From Earliella scabrosa (taxonomy: Eukaryota; Basidiomycota; Agaricomycetes; Polyporales; Polyporaceae), in NCBI GenBank assembly GCA_022605405.1, contig JABYQQ010000009.1, positions 248,001 through 312,000 on the forward strand: DNA of 64,000 nt, given 5' to 3'. Every line of letters starts with the position of its first letter. The stretch's first letter is position 1. Both the position numbers and the translations under genes were made by a program. The notes beneath the pieces were generated by a model. The model had not been told where the DNA came from. It searched no databases and worked only from the letters and a program-made list of their open reading frames with translations. This document shows positions 12,262 through 23,415 of the stretch, piece after piece.

Positions 12262-12816
12262 CTACGCAAGCCTGCCGAGACTCTCGGAGTCGGATAACAC
12301 ACGGAAAGCGTCACGTGGCTTGACATCGCGCCGAGCGCCGAAGCTCAGTTTGGCAGGTTCATCCTCCAGCGGCCACGCGGCATTCAAGCAGCCTATCTGA
12401 CCGACTCCAACGCGGCTTGTCTTCGTTCCGTCTTGACTCTCGGAATGCTCGTCTGTCACAAGTGTCTTTTCGTGCTGGGAGTCCAGACCATGCGAGGCAG
12501 TCTCTGAATGTCCAGACTCTCCTCCAGTGTGAACTTCCCCGCCGGCTCCGTGAAGTCTGGCAAGCTTCAGCTCGAAGTTTTGCACGTCTTCGACAGACAT
12601 GTACCACCCCTGGCGCATCACTGCGCGGACCAAGTGCGCTCCCGAAGACAGGTCGGTAATTGCGGAATACTGAGCGGTTGTTGCGAGTTGCATCGCCACC
12701 AAGGACGGTGGTACTCTGCTCAAACCCCGACATCCGCGGCGTCGCCTTACTCCCACTATACCGGTAGTCACTCTACCGCCTTGGCGGGGAATGTACACCC
12801 GGAAACGTTCGATCAT
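12262..12816 (-). CDS. Hypothetical single-exon ORF
   Basis: A 184-codon open frame on the minus strand with fairly balanced composition. It includes a hydrophilic C-terminal half rich in Ser, Glu, His and Asp. No domain is recognised. No splice sites are needed. It sits upstream of the thioesterase on the same strand. It could be a small species-specific protein or a chance ORF in GC-rich DNA. Confidence 0.3.
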   Translation of the reverse strand: MIERFRVYIPRQGGRVTTGIVGVRRRRGCRGLSRVPPSLVAMQLATTAQYSAITDLSSGAHLVRAVMRQGWYMSVEDVQNFELKLARLHGAGGEVHTGGESGHSETASHGLDSQHEKTLVTDEHSESQDGTKTSRVGVGQIGCLNAAWPLEDEPAKLSFGARRDVKPRDAFRVLSDSESLGRLA

Positions 12817-13407
12817 CTGTGATGTCGAGCCCCCGCGGCCCCTCCGTGTGGTGAGTTTCCGCCCATCCTCGGTGCTGTAGTGCGATAGTTAACCACGCGT
12901 ACTTATCTGCGATAGTGACGCACTAAGGGGTATGAGGGGGCGTACTATACTGATATCGTTCATTCTACTCCAATCTTCACAGACCGGCCCTAGACCTCAA
13001 TAGAATGCATGCGAATCCGATTAGGACGCGGCCTCAGTGTCGGTTGTGGATGATAGATGGACGGGCGTTTGCCGCACACTGACCGCCAGGGAGTGAATGC
13101 CTCGAGTCGAAAATCACATTCAAGCCAAGCCCATCTGGCGGTGCTGGTGTCTTCGGAACCGTGTCGGAATGGGACTGGCCATCGCCGGACGATCTTTCGC
13201 GTCCGACGCCAAAGCTATGTGACAAACGTCCGGTAACGCCTCCGAGAGTGACATGCTGGCATATTTTCCGGCCTCGGTCCAACCGCATCCGCGGATGTAG
13301 CGGCCGAGCACTGTTATCTTTTGTGTGAGTTTTCCTCCGCGCAGCGCTTGTGTTGGTCCCCTCTCACCTGTTTCGAGACACGCAGGGCTCAGCCTCTCTC
13401 ACGTTCG

Positions 13408-13920
13408 ATGCTGGGTTCCTGGGATTGCGTAGCCTCCGCAGGCGCAGACGCAATTCTGCAACACAACTATAACCTCCGAGTGTCCGACAATCGGGTGGCA
13501 GCCATAAGGTTTGTCTTATCAATTTCTGTCACCGTCCAACGATCCAGTGCAAGAGAGACGCCCGTGAATGTCGGTGCGTGTGTCAAGGCCTTCGTGGCGC
13601 CGGTCGGTCAATTGCCATGTGCGGTGCAGCTATGTTGACATCTCTTCACAGTTCCACGCGCTCCCCATTTCGAGGTCCTCCGTTGCCCCGCGGACGGCTG
13701 GTGCTACATGACCTCCGGAGTCGAAGTCGATATCGACTTCGCCGGAAGATCGTCATCCGATCGCCGTGCGATATGCAACGGGAGTTGGAAGAGACTTCGA
13801 CGCCGCCAACGCGGTCGCGATATCGCGGCGCAGACTATGCAATTGGTACCGACGCCACTATTGCTTCTGTCCTGTGCTTATTCCGTTCCTGAGGGAAGCG
13901 GAGCGCGATCCACAGCTTGA
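13408..13920 (+). CDS. Hypothetical three-exon ORF, possibly broken
   Basis: Exons 13408-13508, 13548-13573 and 13652-13920 join in frame to 131 codons. They include the stretches AILQHNYNLRVSDNRVAA and HFEVLRCPADGWCYMTSG. The first intron would be only 39 bp. From about 13760 a different frame (open to 14065, containing FLREAERDPQLDKMIHG) looks more protein-like than the one in use, so the gene may be frameshifted or mis-modelled. No family recognised. Confidence 0.3.
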
Positions 13921-14212
13921 CAAGATGATACACGGAGCGCTCCTCGCCCGATCCAGGTCTGCCATGATACCTGTCGAACAAGGAATCCAACTCCACCCCG
14001 AAGTCTTGAGATCTTGCCTCTCTCACGCGCGGCCCTCCATGCGCCGACATGCCTACGGAGGCTAGTCGCCGCCGCTCGCGACAGTCCAGATTGAGGGAGG
14101 TAGCGGGGGTATATCAGGGCGCATGGTTTCGGCCATGTTTCCCAGCATCCTCCTACTTCCATTCCTACTCCTCCCCCACCGCCTCCTCCACCCGTTGCAA
14201 AACACTACTACG

Positions 14213-16107
14213 ATGCCTTCCAGCAACGGTACCGTCACCCCTCTGGAGGGAAGCAACGCGTCTTCGACCACCACCCTCGCACTCCCCACCATCCCTGCAG
14301 CAACTCACCAGGACCTACCCGACATCTCTTACTCCCTAGATAGGTCTGCAAACGCGTCTACGGCTGTGTCTATCTCAGATAACAAGAGCCAAGTCTCCAT
14401 CGAAAAGGGCGTGCCGTCCTGGGAGGGGTACCTCGAGGACGACCTGCCGGAGAAGACACATGGGCACTTCCTCCGGAATGTGCGCTTCCAGATCTTCTCG
14501 CTCTACCGCCGGCTGTTCGGCGTTGTGTTTGTCACGAATATGGCTATCTTCATTGCGACATGCGTCCTGGGCGCGGATGCGCTCTACCTCGGCAAGGTCG
14601 CGATCGCGAACATCTTCGTCGCCATTCTCATGCGCCAAGACTACGTTATCAACTCGTTCTTCATCGTCGCCCGCTGGACTCCGAGGTCGTGAGTACCTTT
14701 CCTTGACCTCTTTGTTATCGGAGTTCGATGCGTTCTACACGGGATCGCGCCGACTCTCGATCCGGCTAGTTCTGATGTAGTGCTGACATCTTGGTGTTTA
14801 GGTGGCCGCTGTGGATGCGACGGGTCATCGGCCGTGTGTACTGCATTGGAGGAAGTAAGTCGGCGACGTCATTGAGGCCTTGATCGGCGTGGGTTCTGAC
14901 GCCTATTCTTGTCGACTTTAGTTCATTCGGGCGCTGCAGTCAGCGGCACGATATGGCTCATCCTCTTCGCTGCACAGGCGACCCGGCAGTTCCTCAAGAA
15001 GGACCAGGTACGCGTCCCTGTTCATTCACCGGTGCTAGGAGCGTGCCCTCTGACAATTGAGTTCCCAGATTTCTATCCCGACGCTGGTATTCACCTACAT
15101 CATCCTGGCACTCCTTGTCGGCATGATCGTCTTTGCTTACCCAAAGACCCGCACCCGTCACCATGACACCTTCGAGATGACGCACCGATTCTGCGGATGG
15201 ACGGCCATCGCCCTCGTCTGGTGCCTGGTAGGTCATGTGAATCGTCCTCTATGCATTTCGCAATCTGACTCTCGGCATGCACACAGGTCATCTTCCTCAT
15301 CCGCGACTACCAGCAGCCCGGCCAGACCCTTGGCAGCGCCGTCGTGCGCGCGGTGCCCTTCTGGCTCACGCTGATCATGACCTGCTCCATCATCCTCCCC
15401 TGGCTGCGCCTCCGCAAGGTGCCCGTGCGCGCCGAGCTGCTCTCGAACCACTGCGTCCGGCTCCACTTCGACTACGTGAACACCCAGCCCGGCCACTTCG
15501 TCCGCCTCTCGCACAGTCCGCTCTTTGAGTGGCACTCGTTCGCGACCATCGCCGTGCCCGGCACGCCCGGCTACTCCGCCATCATCTCCCGCGCGGGCGA
15601 CTGGACGAGCAAGGAGATTGCGGAGCCGCCGAAGGAGATGTGGGTCCGTGGCATCCCATGCTTCGGCGTCGTCGCCGTCACGCCGCTCTTCCGCCGCGTG
15701 GTGCTCGTTGCCACCGGGAGCGGGATCGCGCCGCTCGCACCGGTGGTGTTCGCCAAGAAGACGGAGTTGCAGCTGCTATGGACCGCGCCGGCGGTGCGGA
15801 AGACGTTCGGGGACGCTCTCGTCGACTCGCTCATCGAGGCGAACCCCAACGCGGTCATCTATGGTGAGTGCTCCCTTACTTCCGGTGTGCCCGCCTTGGC
15901 GAATGTGCGATGCTGATGATTCTTTGTGCTCGTGCAGATACGCGTGAGCACGGGAAGCCGGACATGGTGAAGCTGACGTACCGGATGGTGCGCGAGTTCA
16001 ACGCGGAGGCGGTCGTGGTGATCTCGAACGAGCCACTGACGCGCAAGGTCGTGTACGGCATGATGAGCAGAGGCATCCCCGCCTTTGGTGCTATCTGGGA
16101 CTCGTGA
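14213..16107 (+). CDS. TmpA-like transmembrane oxidoreductase
   Basis: Predicted 506 aa from six exons: 14213-14688, 14802-14854, 14922-15007, 15069-15227, 15287-15863, 15938-16107. A Ser/Thr-rich N-terminus of about 85 residues precedes five or six transmembrane helices with His residues (THGHF, IHSGAAVSG, EMTHRFCGW). A cytosolic reductase-like part follows, with an FNR-like nucleotide-binding turn (VVLVATGSGIAPLAPVVFA) and a C-terminal GIPAFGAIWDS. This matches the ascomycete TmpA integral membrane flavoprotein family, which is related to ferric reductases; TmpA affects asexual development in Aspergillus. The function here is inferred. An in-frame ATG at 14123 would add 30 residues. A TATA-like element (tatatc) at about 14110 favours the later ATG. 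Confidence 0.82.
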
Positions 16108-16818
16108 GCCGCAGCAGTACACTGAGCGGAAAACGGTGTCCGTGCTTGGTCTCGTTGCATTATGAAACTCATGAACACTCTCACTCTCACATCCACGCTT
16201 ACATCCACGCATTGTTTACGTCTTTAGATCTCGCATTCATAGATTGCTCTGTCGTACCGTACGGTGATGCGCCTCTTCTCCGTGTCTGGCGCTGTAAATG
16301 TTGTACAGTACCTTGCTCATGATCAGATGGTTACATGCCCACATAGTGGCTCAATCTTGCCAGTGCGCTATCGTCGTCAGGTTCGTCTATCCATGCATAT
16401 GTTCCCCTGCATCTAGGTCGATTGAGTACCAAAGACGTCTAGTTCTTCTGTCCGAGAATTGTGCCCAGCCTGCATGACCGACGCCACACGTGGTCATGAA
16501 CCGCGATACTTGCCTAAACGGGCACGACACCTCGCCAAGGTTCCATAGCATCGGCGTCTCTGACCGGCGTCGGGCTCTGCGCTACCCCGGCCTCATGATT
16601 CCCCTCCCCCGCATTTCCCCATATCAGGTACCGGACCTCCACTCGACAACCAATTCGGAACTGAGGTCGACTCTTGACCACCATCTCGAAATCCGCTAGG
16701 GCGTGCACACTTACGCGAACGGCGGGCACATCGTGCACAAAAACCCCAGTCGAACTTAGCAGCAGCACCCTCGCGCAACGGCTATAAGGGCCACGACCCA
16801 CCGCAAGCAATCGCAATA
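16108..16818. other. Intergenic, promoter of acyl-CoA dehydrogenase gene
   Basis: No supported gene. A TATA-like element (ctataag, about 16792-16798) lies only some 21 nt before the proposed ATG at 16819. Either the leader is extremely short or transcription starts elsewhere. Confidence 0.5.
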
Positions 16819-19118
16819 ATGCGCGTAGAAGAGGGCTTTCAGCCGGTGAGTTGGCGCATTGTAGCCTCCGTCTGCGCTGAATTGTCACTGGCCGGAGTTC
16901 TGATCCGCGTGTGCCCCCTCGTCCTTGCACTGGCAGGTCCCGTTCGTCGAGGGCAACCCGTACACCACCGACCCCGCCCTTCCCGGGCTGCTAAAGCGCA
17001 TCCTCCCGCCAGACGTGTACCGGGATGTGTCAGTGGACATCGAGCGCTTCGGCGGCGAGGTACTCACGAGTAAGCCACTCCGCGGCATACCAGTCGTGTG
17101 GAGCGCAGATACTGACAGTCTGTGTGTGCAGCGATGCGGGAGATGAGCAAGCGGGCCACGCCTCCCCAGCTCGTCCAGTACGACTCGTGGGGGAGGCGCG
17201 TCGATGACCTTCGGACGTCGGAGGGCTGGCGCGGGCTCAAGGACATTTTTGTCCGCGAGGGCCTCGTCGCGATCCCGTACGAGCGCAAGTACGGAGAGTA
17301 CAGCAGGCCGTATGGCTTTGCGAAGCTGTTCATCTCGGCAGCGGACTCAGAAGTGGTGCGCCCCCCTCATTCCTCTTCTCGCTCACCACAGGTTGCTCAT
17401 TCGGCATTCGTGGGTTAGACCGACTGCCCGATGAGCATGACCGACGGGGTTGCGCGGGGTGCGTCTCGTATATACTATGCTGCGACCGCATATCGCTGAC
17501 TCGCTGCTTTCTCATCAGTCATTGAATTGATCGGTTCTCCAGAGCTGAAGCGGGACGTGTTTCCTCGCCTCATCAGGTCTGTTCAACCGAATGCCGACTG
17601 TGGTTCACAACGCTGACATGGCAATGACACACAAGCCGTGATCCCGCGCAAGCTTATACAGCAGGACAATGGATGACAGAGGTACGTGTCCGCATGGCAT
17701 GTCCACTGCTCAGTGCTGACGCGATACAATAGCGACCCGGCGGTTCGGACGTGTCCCGCACGGAAACGGTGGCCACTCAAGCGCAGGATGCCGCCTCCCC
17801 GTATGGGACTCGTTATACGGTGGACGGCTTCAAGTGGTTCTCCAGCGCGACCGACAGCGACGTTGCTCTCGCCCTCGCGCGCACCGGACGCCCCGAGGAC
17901 GGTTCCCGCGGCCTTTCGCTCTTCCTCATCCCCGTCCGGCTGCCACTCATTCGCGAGCCGGGCATCCTGCGTCCGTCCGCGCTGACGAACAATATTTTCA
18001 TTCACCGCCTCAAGAACAAGTTCGGGACGAAGATCGTGCCCACCGCGGAGCTCTCCATCCAGGGCGCCGAGGCCTACCTGCTCGGAAAGCCGAACCAGGG
18101 CGTCAAGCTCATCACCCCGGTGCTCAACATCACCCGCACCCACTCCGCCGCGGGCTCGGTCGCGTATTTCCGCAAGTGTCTCGCGATCGCCACCGCGCAC
18201 TCGGCCAACCGCGCGATCAAGGGCGGCCGGCAGCTGCTGAAGGACACGCCGCTGCACGTCGCGGAGCTCGCCAGGCTGCACGTGCTGTACCGTGCGCTCG
18301 TGCATTTCGTGTTTGGCGCGGTCGTGCTGCTGGGCAAGACCGAGTGCGGCGTGGCGAGCGAAAGCGAGAGCCTGAGGCTGCGCCTGATGACGCCTGCTGT
18401 CAAGGCGTTCGCGGCGGAGAAGTGCGCCACTGCAATGGAAGAGTGCATGGCCGCGCTGGGCGGCGAGGGATACATGGAAGAGAACGGGATCACAAAGTAC
18501 GTTGCTCCGAGTATCTCACGTGTGTGGGGCCGCAGCGTTGACGGACAACCGCATGTAGGCTGATTCCTGACGCGCTGGTGGAGAAGATATGGGAGGGAAC
18601 CGTCAACGTGCTCTCGCTCGACCTCGTTCGGGCGGTGGAGAAGGGTGCTGCCCTCGATGCCTTCGTCGCGGTATGCAGCACTTAGCATTCCCCACGTTGC
18701 ATCTCCATGCTGACTCTAAATCCACCAGTGGGTGCATGAGATCATCAAGTCGTGCCCGCGCGAGCTTGAAGAGTCGCTCAGCTCACCCATCGCTTCCCTG
18801 ACGCTGGCGCTCGATGCACTCGCGAATGCGTACAAGGCGCCCATGCACCCTCTGCTGCCGCGCCCTGCCCTTCTCTTGTTCTCGCATGTCGCATCCAGCG
18901 CGTACTTGCTGGAGCACGCTATCTGGGCGACGAAGACGTCAGAACCCAGCCGGGACACGGACGTCGAGGTGTTCCGGCGCTGGGTCGTCGAAGGCGGGCT
19001 CGATGTTGCGTTGGAGAACGTCCGAAGAGTAAAGAACTCACCGGTTAGTGACCGCATTCAGGCCGACGCGAGCATTGTGTATGGTAATGGGGGTGTAAAG
19101 GTGTCTGCGCGCTTGTGA
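16819..19118 (+). CDS. Acyl-CoA dehydrogenase family protein (AidB-like)
   Basis: Nine exons: 16819-16845, 16937-17069, 17132-17355, 17419-17458, 17519-17576, 17636-17681, 17733-18496, 18559-18670, 18729-19118. The protein has the acyl-CoA dehydrogenase signature MTERPGGSDVSRTET at the end of the N-terminal helical domain. A middle beta domain (TVDGFKWFSSATDSDVALAL) follows, then the C-terminal helical domain with CMAALGGEGYMEENGI and IWEGTVNVLSLDLVR. The NxxH/SMTDGVAR block is typical of the AidB branch, whose members bind FAD and often act on branched or unusual acyl groups or nucleic acid. The true substrate is unknown. The first coding exon has just nine codons. Confidence 0.88.
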
Positions 19119-19582
19119 GGCGCATGTTCGGTGTGACGGATAGTATCTATGTAGCGGGATGGAAGCTCTGTATAACATAACCACAAACTATTCTAGGAAA
19201 TAGCGTCTTTTCCGAGGATCCGGGATACGCCAGGTCGGCAAAATGTCTAGTAAGCCGCGAACAGGAGCTGAAACTAGCCCAGGGGCGGGCGAGTCAGCCC
19301 ACAGTGTGGGCTGACCATGCGTGCAATGCTTCTCAAAGAGCTTCATACTGCGAACATCTTTCTTGAAACTGATGTCCCAATGTATATGGTTACCAGCCGA
19401 CCTACGGGCCTCAATTCAGTGAGTCTGACCGTTGAGGAAGAGTGACGATACGAAACAATTACACGATCTGATCGGGGGCACACTCACTTTGACGATAATA
19501 CATCTCCGTTTACTGACGCTACAATGTTACTGAACATAGAGAGTAGAGATACAGTCATCGAGCCACGGAAACGCGTCTCTTC
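19119..19582. other. Convergent intergenic region, no gene seen
   Basis: About 460 bp between the stops of the acyl-CoA dehydrogenase gene (plus) and the Nas2 gene (minus). AT-richer than the flanks. No ORF with motifs. Confidence 0.55.
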
Positions 19583-20374
19583 CTATGCGGTAAAGGGAAC
19601 GATGTGACACCTACAAGAGCCCTTCAGTGAAATTAACGATCACCGTGCTGAGCGCACTCACCCAAGTAGACCTCGACCTCCCCATCCTCGCCTCGGGACA
19701 AACGTCAATACTGCTCGCCGATTGTCTGCACGCAAGACCTCCACAGCTATTTGATGCTGAGGGACGTGTTAGACAATGATATGATGGTCTCGGCCGGCAA
19801 CAGTCGGAACTCACGTTCTCCTGCGCCGCAACGAGTTCGGCCAGAGGCTGCAAGGATGATGTAGGGAAGGAAGACTTGTTCAGCGGACCGAAAGATATGA
19901 CGAGATCTTCCCGCAGGAGACCCTGGTGCTGGGGATGAGCTTCAAACAGGGAACTCGGTGACTATCACGTACTGCAGCGGCGGCAGGGCTACCAGGAGCA
20001 ACGCCATCAACTCTCGCAAAAGGTTCGAGAGCACTAGAGCTCGCTTGTATGGAACTCGACACAGGCGCATCCCGCGCGACGGTGCTAGGGTCGTAGACGT
20101 CTTGTAAGGCTACCATGATCTTGTCCATGAGGGCCTTGTGGTCGTTTCGCAGCTCAATGATCCGGACCCGTGCATGCCGTACAGCCCACACGTCAATGTC
20201 GGCTCTGGGGAAACCGTCAGAATCGACGAGGGGGCTCTCCATGGTCACGGCGTTGCTTTGGAGGATCGAGAACTGAGCCTCCATCTCAGCTTCAATGGCC
20301 TCTTTGCGCGTCATGAGACCACGGACATGTTCAGCGGGTGCGGAGTTCATTCGCGGAGGAAGCGTGAATCCCAT
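19583..20374 (-). CDS. NAS2: 26S proteasome assembly chaperone Nas2/PSMD9
   Basis: Predicted 210 aa from four exons on the minus strand: 19973-20374, 19815-19922, 19662-19756, 19583-19610. The N-terminal coiled coil reads RKEAIEAEMEAQFSIL, then PLVDSDGFPRADIDVWAVR and IIELRNDHKALMDKI, exactly the PSMD9 pattern. A PDZ domain follows (FARVDGVAPGSPA, LVISFGPLN, then VLTFVPRRGWGGRGLLG) and ends in CHIVPFTA. Nas2 binds the C-terminus of Rpt5 while the proteasome base is assembled in the cytosol. Alternative acceptors were rejected because only the chosen ones keep the PDZ domain in frame. The gene is divergent from ALG6. Confidence 0.9.
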
Positions 20375-20608
20375 TACACTGAGTATCAGACGAGGAGATG
20401 GTGGTAAGAGCAGAACTGGGACAGAACGGTAAATAAACAGCGGGAGTTTGGCTGACGCGTGTGGTGTTGTTCTATGCCCATAACAGGACTTAACCTGGTA
20501 ATGTACTGGCTGCCCAACCTCATCGCCAGCAGCCGTGTCTCGAGTCGACGGTAACGTTTCTTCCTCAGACTAGCTCTTCTTTCTCTCTTTCCCTGGCTTG
20601 CGGACGGC
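20375..20608. promoter_or_regulatory. Shared upstream region of NAS2 and ALG6
   Basis: Only 234 bp separate the two start codons, which point away from each other. Both promoters and leaders must lie here. No TATA box is evident. Confidence 0.5.
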
Positions 20609-23269
20609 ATGGATGAATACACCGAGGGCAGCTCGTCTTCACGCTTGCGCGGCATGCGCAGGACCTCGCTGTTGTCCCAGCACTCCGCGCAGACCACACC
20701 GGTCACTTGGCCTCAACGAGCCACCACTCCTGTCCTCAGGCACCGACTGTCCGCCACGAGCGTGAGGAGCGACGCGTACGTTTACTCTGAACGCTCAGCT
20801 CTAGGAAATGAATGGGCTTGCTGACGCGTCGCCCAGCTCGGAGACGGACCGCTCAGAGATTGTCGCGCCAATTCCCCGCAAACACCACATACTCCAGACA
20901 TCAGAAGCTAGACACTGGCTGGGTACGCCCCCGCCCTATTCTCCTCCCACTTCCCCTCTCTCCACGACCGCAACATCACCGGCGCGCCGCAAGAAGCGGA
21001 TCAGCCAGACCCTCAGTCTGAACGCCATCGCTGCTGGACATGACCCAAGACGCGTAACATCTCTTTCGCATCCGTCGAAACTCCATACACATCGGGAGCA
21101 CAGGTCCGACGATGACGGGAGCATGGGGAAACGGTGGCTGCGGTGGATGCACCAGGAGAATATGAAGGCCTGGGTAGTCCCGTCCCTCATACTGGCGTCC
21201 ACTTGGGTGAAGTGGGCAGTAGGATTAGGATCATACTCTGGTCTGCAGTCTACCTGCTTTTGTCAATGCTACTCCCGTTCACCAGATGCACAGGCCAGGG
21301 AACACCGCCTATGTATGGCGACTACGAAGCACAGCGACACTGGATGGAGTTGACCATTCACCTACCGACTCGCCAATGGTATACATACGACCTGCAATAC
21401 TGGGGTCTAGACTACCCTCCCCTCACCGCATATGTATCCTGGCTGTGTGGCATCATGTACGTTACGCCCTTTCATCACGAGGTCGCAAGGCTGATTGGTG
21501 TTCAGCGGGTCTTGGCTCAACCCTTCATGGGTCGCACTCCATCAGTCTCGCGGTATAGAGACCGCGAGCAGCAAAGTGTTCATGCGTTCAACTGTCCTGG
21601 TGCTCGACCTACTAGTCTACGTACCTGCCATTATCATGTTCACAAGAGTGTGGCAAGGAACCCGTTCTTCACGAACACAGGTATGTTGTTGGCACTCCCG
21701 AGAGGACCCTAACTGACCTTCCCTCTGCTTAGAACCTTGCACTGATGATGTTGCTACTCCAACCCGCATTGATCATTATCGACTTCGGCCACTTTCAGTA
21801 TAACTCTGTCATGCTCGGTAAGGAAGAATGTATCCGGGTTCTAACATTGGTTGACGAGAGATGCAGGTTTCACGCTCCTCGCCATGAACTTCTTTGCGAC
21901 AGGCCAGGACCTCCTGGGTGCTGTATGTTTTGTTCTGAGTCTTGGGTTCAAGCAAATGGCTCTGTACTATGCTCCTGCTATCGGGACGTACCTTCTGGCA
22001 AAGTGCTTATATCTTGGACATTCTGAAGGGTACGTCTCTGCTGTGCATCAGCGCTGTCGTGTACTCATTGGCGGAACAAGGTCCATACTGTTCATTCGTT
22101 TAGGTGTCGTCACGGTCGCATCATTCGTTATCCTCTTCCTCCCCTTCCTCCCACCGTTTGCACCACTGTCCGGCATCCTAGATCCTATCACTCGAATCTT
22201 CCCATTCAATCGCGGCCTGTTCGAGGACAAGGTCGCGAACTTCTGGTGTGCAAGTAACGTTGCCCTGAAGTGGAAGCTATGGGTTCCTCAAGGTGCCCTA
22301 ATCAAGCTCTCAACTGCGCTCACTGCATTCGGATTCCTCCCTGCGGTCATCACTCTGCTTCTCAGTGGCTATAAATTACGCCCACAGCCCCACGCCAAGG
22401 GCGAGAAGACCAACGCGCAGCCTACGCCTATCCTGCCCCTACTGCCATATGCACTCCTCACCTCCTCTCTATCGTTCTTCTTGTTCTCATTTCAGGTGCA
22501 CGAGAAGACGATCCTCGTTCCGTTGCTTCCTATGACGCTTCTACTCTCTGGATCATCCCCCGGCGAGCAAACGTTCAAACTCGGCATGTTGATGAACAAT
22601 GTCGCCATGTTCAGGTGCGATCCTTCCGAATAATGTCCCATCACAAACCTTTCTGACGCGGTATGCTCTAGTATGTGGCCGTTGCTGAAGAGGGATGGGT
22701 TGGGCGTCCAGTATATCGCGCTCCTGGTCCTTTGGAACAAGCTGATGGGTTACAACCCCTTCAAACCGTCCCGGCGCTCACTCCTCCAGCTCTTGTCTAT
22801 GGTGAGTCTTCGGTTGCCCTCTCCGCATGTCAGAGGTTTATTGTTTCGGTAGGCCGTCTACGCCGCATGTTTCGTCCTTCACATCGCGGAGTTCATAATC
22901 ACTCCTCCTCCCCGCCTTCCCGACATCTTCCCCGTCCTCAACGTACTTGTAAGCACCCCGGTGTTCGTACTCGTCTGGCTATGGAGCATCAAGCGCGGCA
23001 TCGAGGTCAGCTGGACGCTTGGCGGCCTCGGGCTTCGCTCTAAGTCGGCGGCGGCGCCGAAGAAGCAGCCCCTTTCCGTCCCGTCGTCAGCGAGGACGTT
23101 GTCGTTCCCGGCTGATGGCATCCCCGGGCAGCATGCGGATGGCACGGCGCGCAGCATCGCTAGCGGCGCTGTGCCGTTGCGAAGTCAGGGCATGCGCACG
23201 ATGAGCTTGGGGTTCGCGCAGGGGCGGCAGAGGAAGCTGCCGCGGAGCGGGAGCGTGGACATTCACTGA
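20609..23269 (+). CDS. ALG6: Dolichyl-P-Glc:Man9GlcNAc2-PP-dolichol alpha-1,3-glucosyltransferase ALG6
   Basis: Predicted 745 aa from nine exons: 20609-20775, 20837-21240, 21294-21456, 21506-21680, 21733-21817, 21867-22029, 22081-22614, 22672-22801, 22853-23269. The core carries the diagnostic ALG6 blocks [71 protein letters not shown] and [18 protein letters not shown], with about ten membrane helices. It adds the first glucose to the lipid-linked oligosaccharide in the ER lumen for N-glycosylation. An N-terminal extension of roughly 180 residues, rich in Ser, Arg and Pro, precedes the first helix, and a C-terminal basic tail follows the last. The intron at 22030-22080 is open in frame and would read as 17 extra codons if retained. 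Confidence 0.92.
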
Positions 23270-23415
23270 ACGATAGAACGTACGTTGGGGTACTCTATAG
23301 TATGTGCTGTGTATGTTGTATCCGCACTAGACATGCATCGTCATCGTGCTTGCTTTTGTTTCGAGTAACGCGGGCGCTCCGGCGCCTACCGTGCTTGATT
23401 GCGAACCACCACTGG

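Noticed and set aside
14123..14212. Upstream in-frame ATG for the TmpA-like gene
   Set aside because: A TATA-like element just before it makes this stretch more likely leader than coding. The added 30 residues have no conserved feature.
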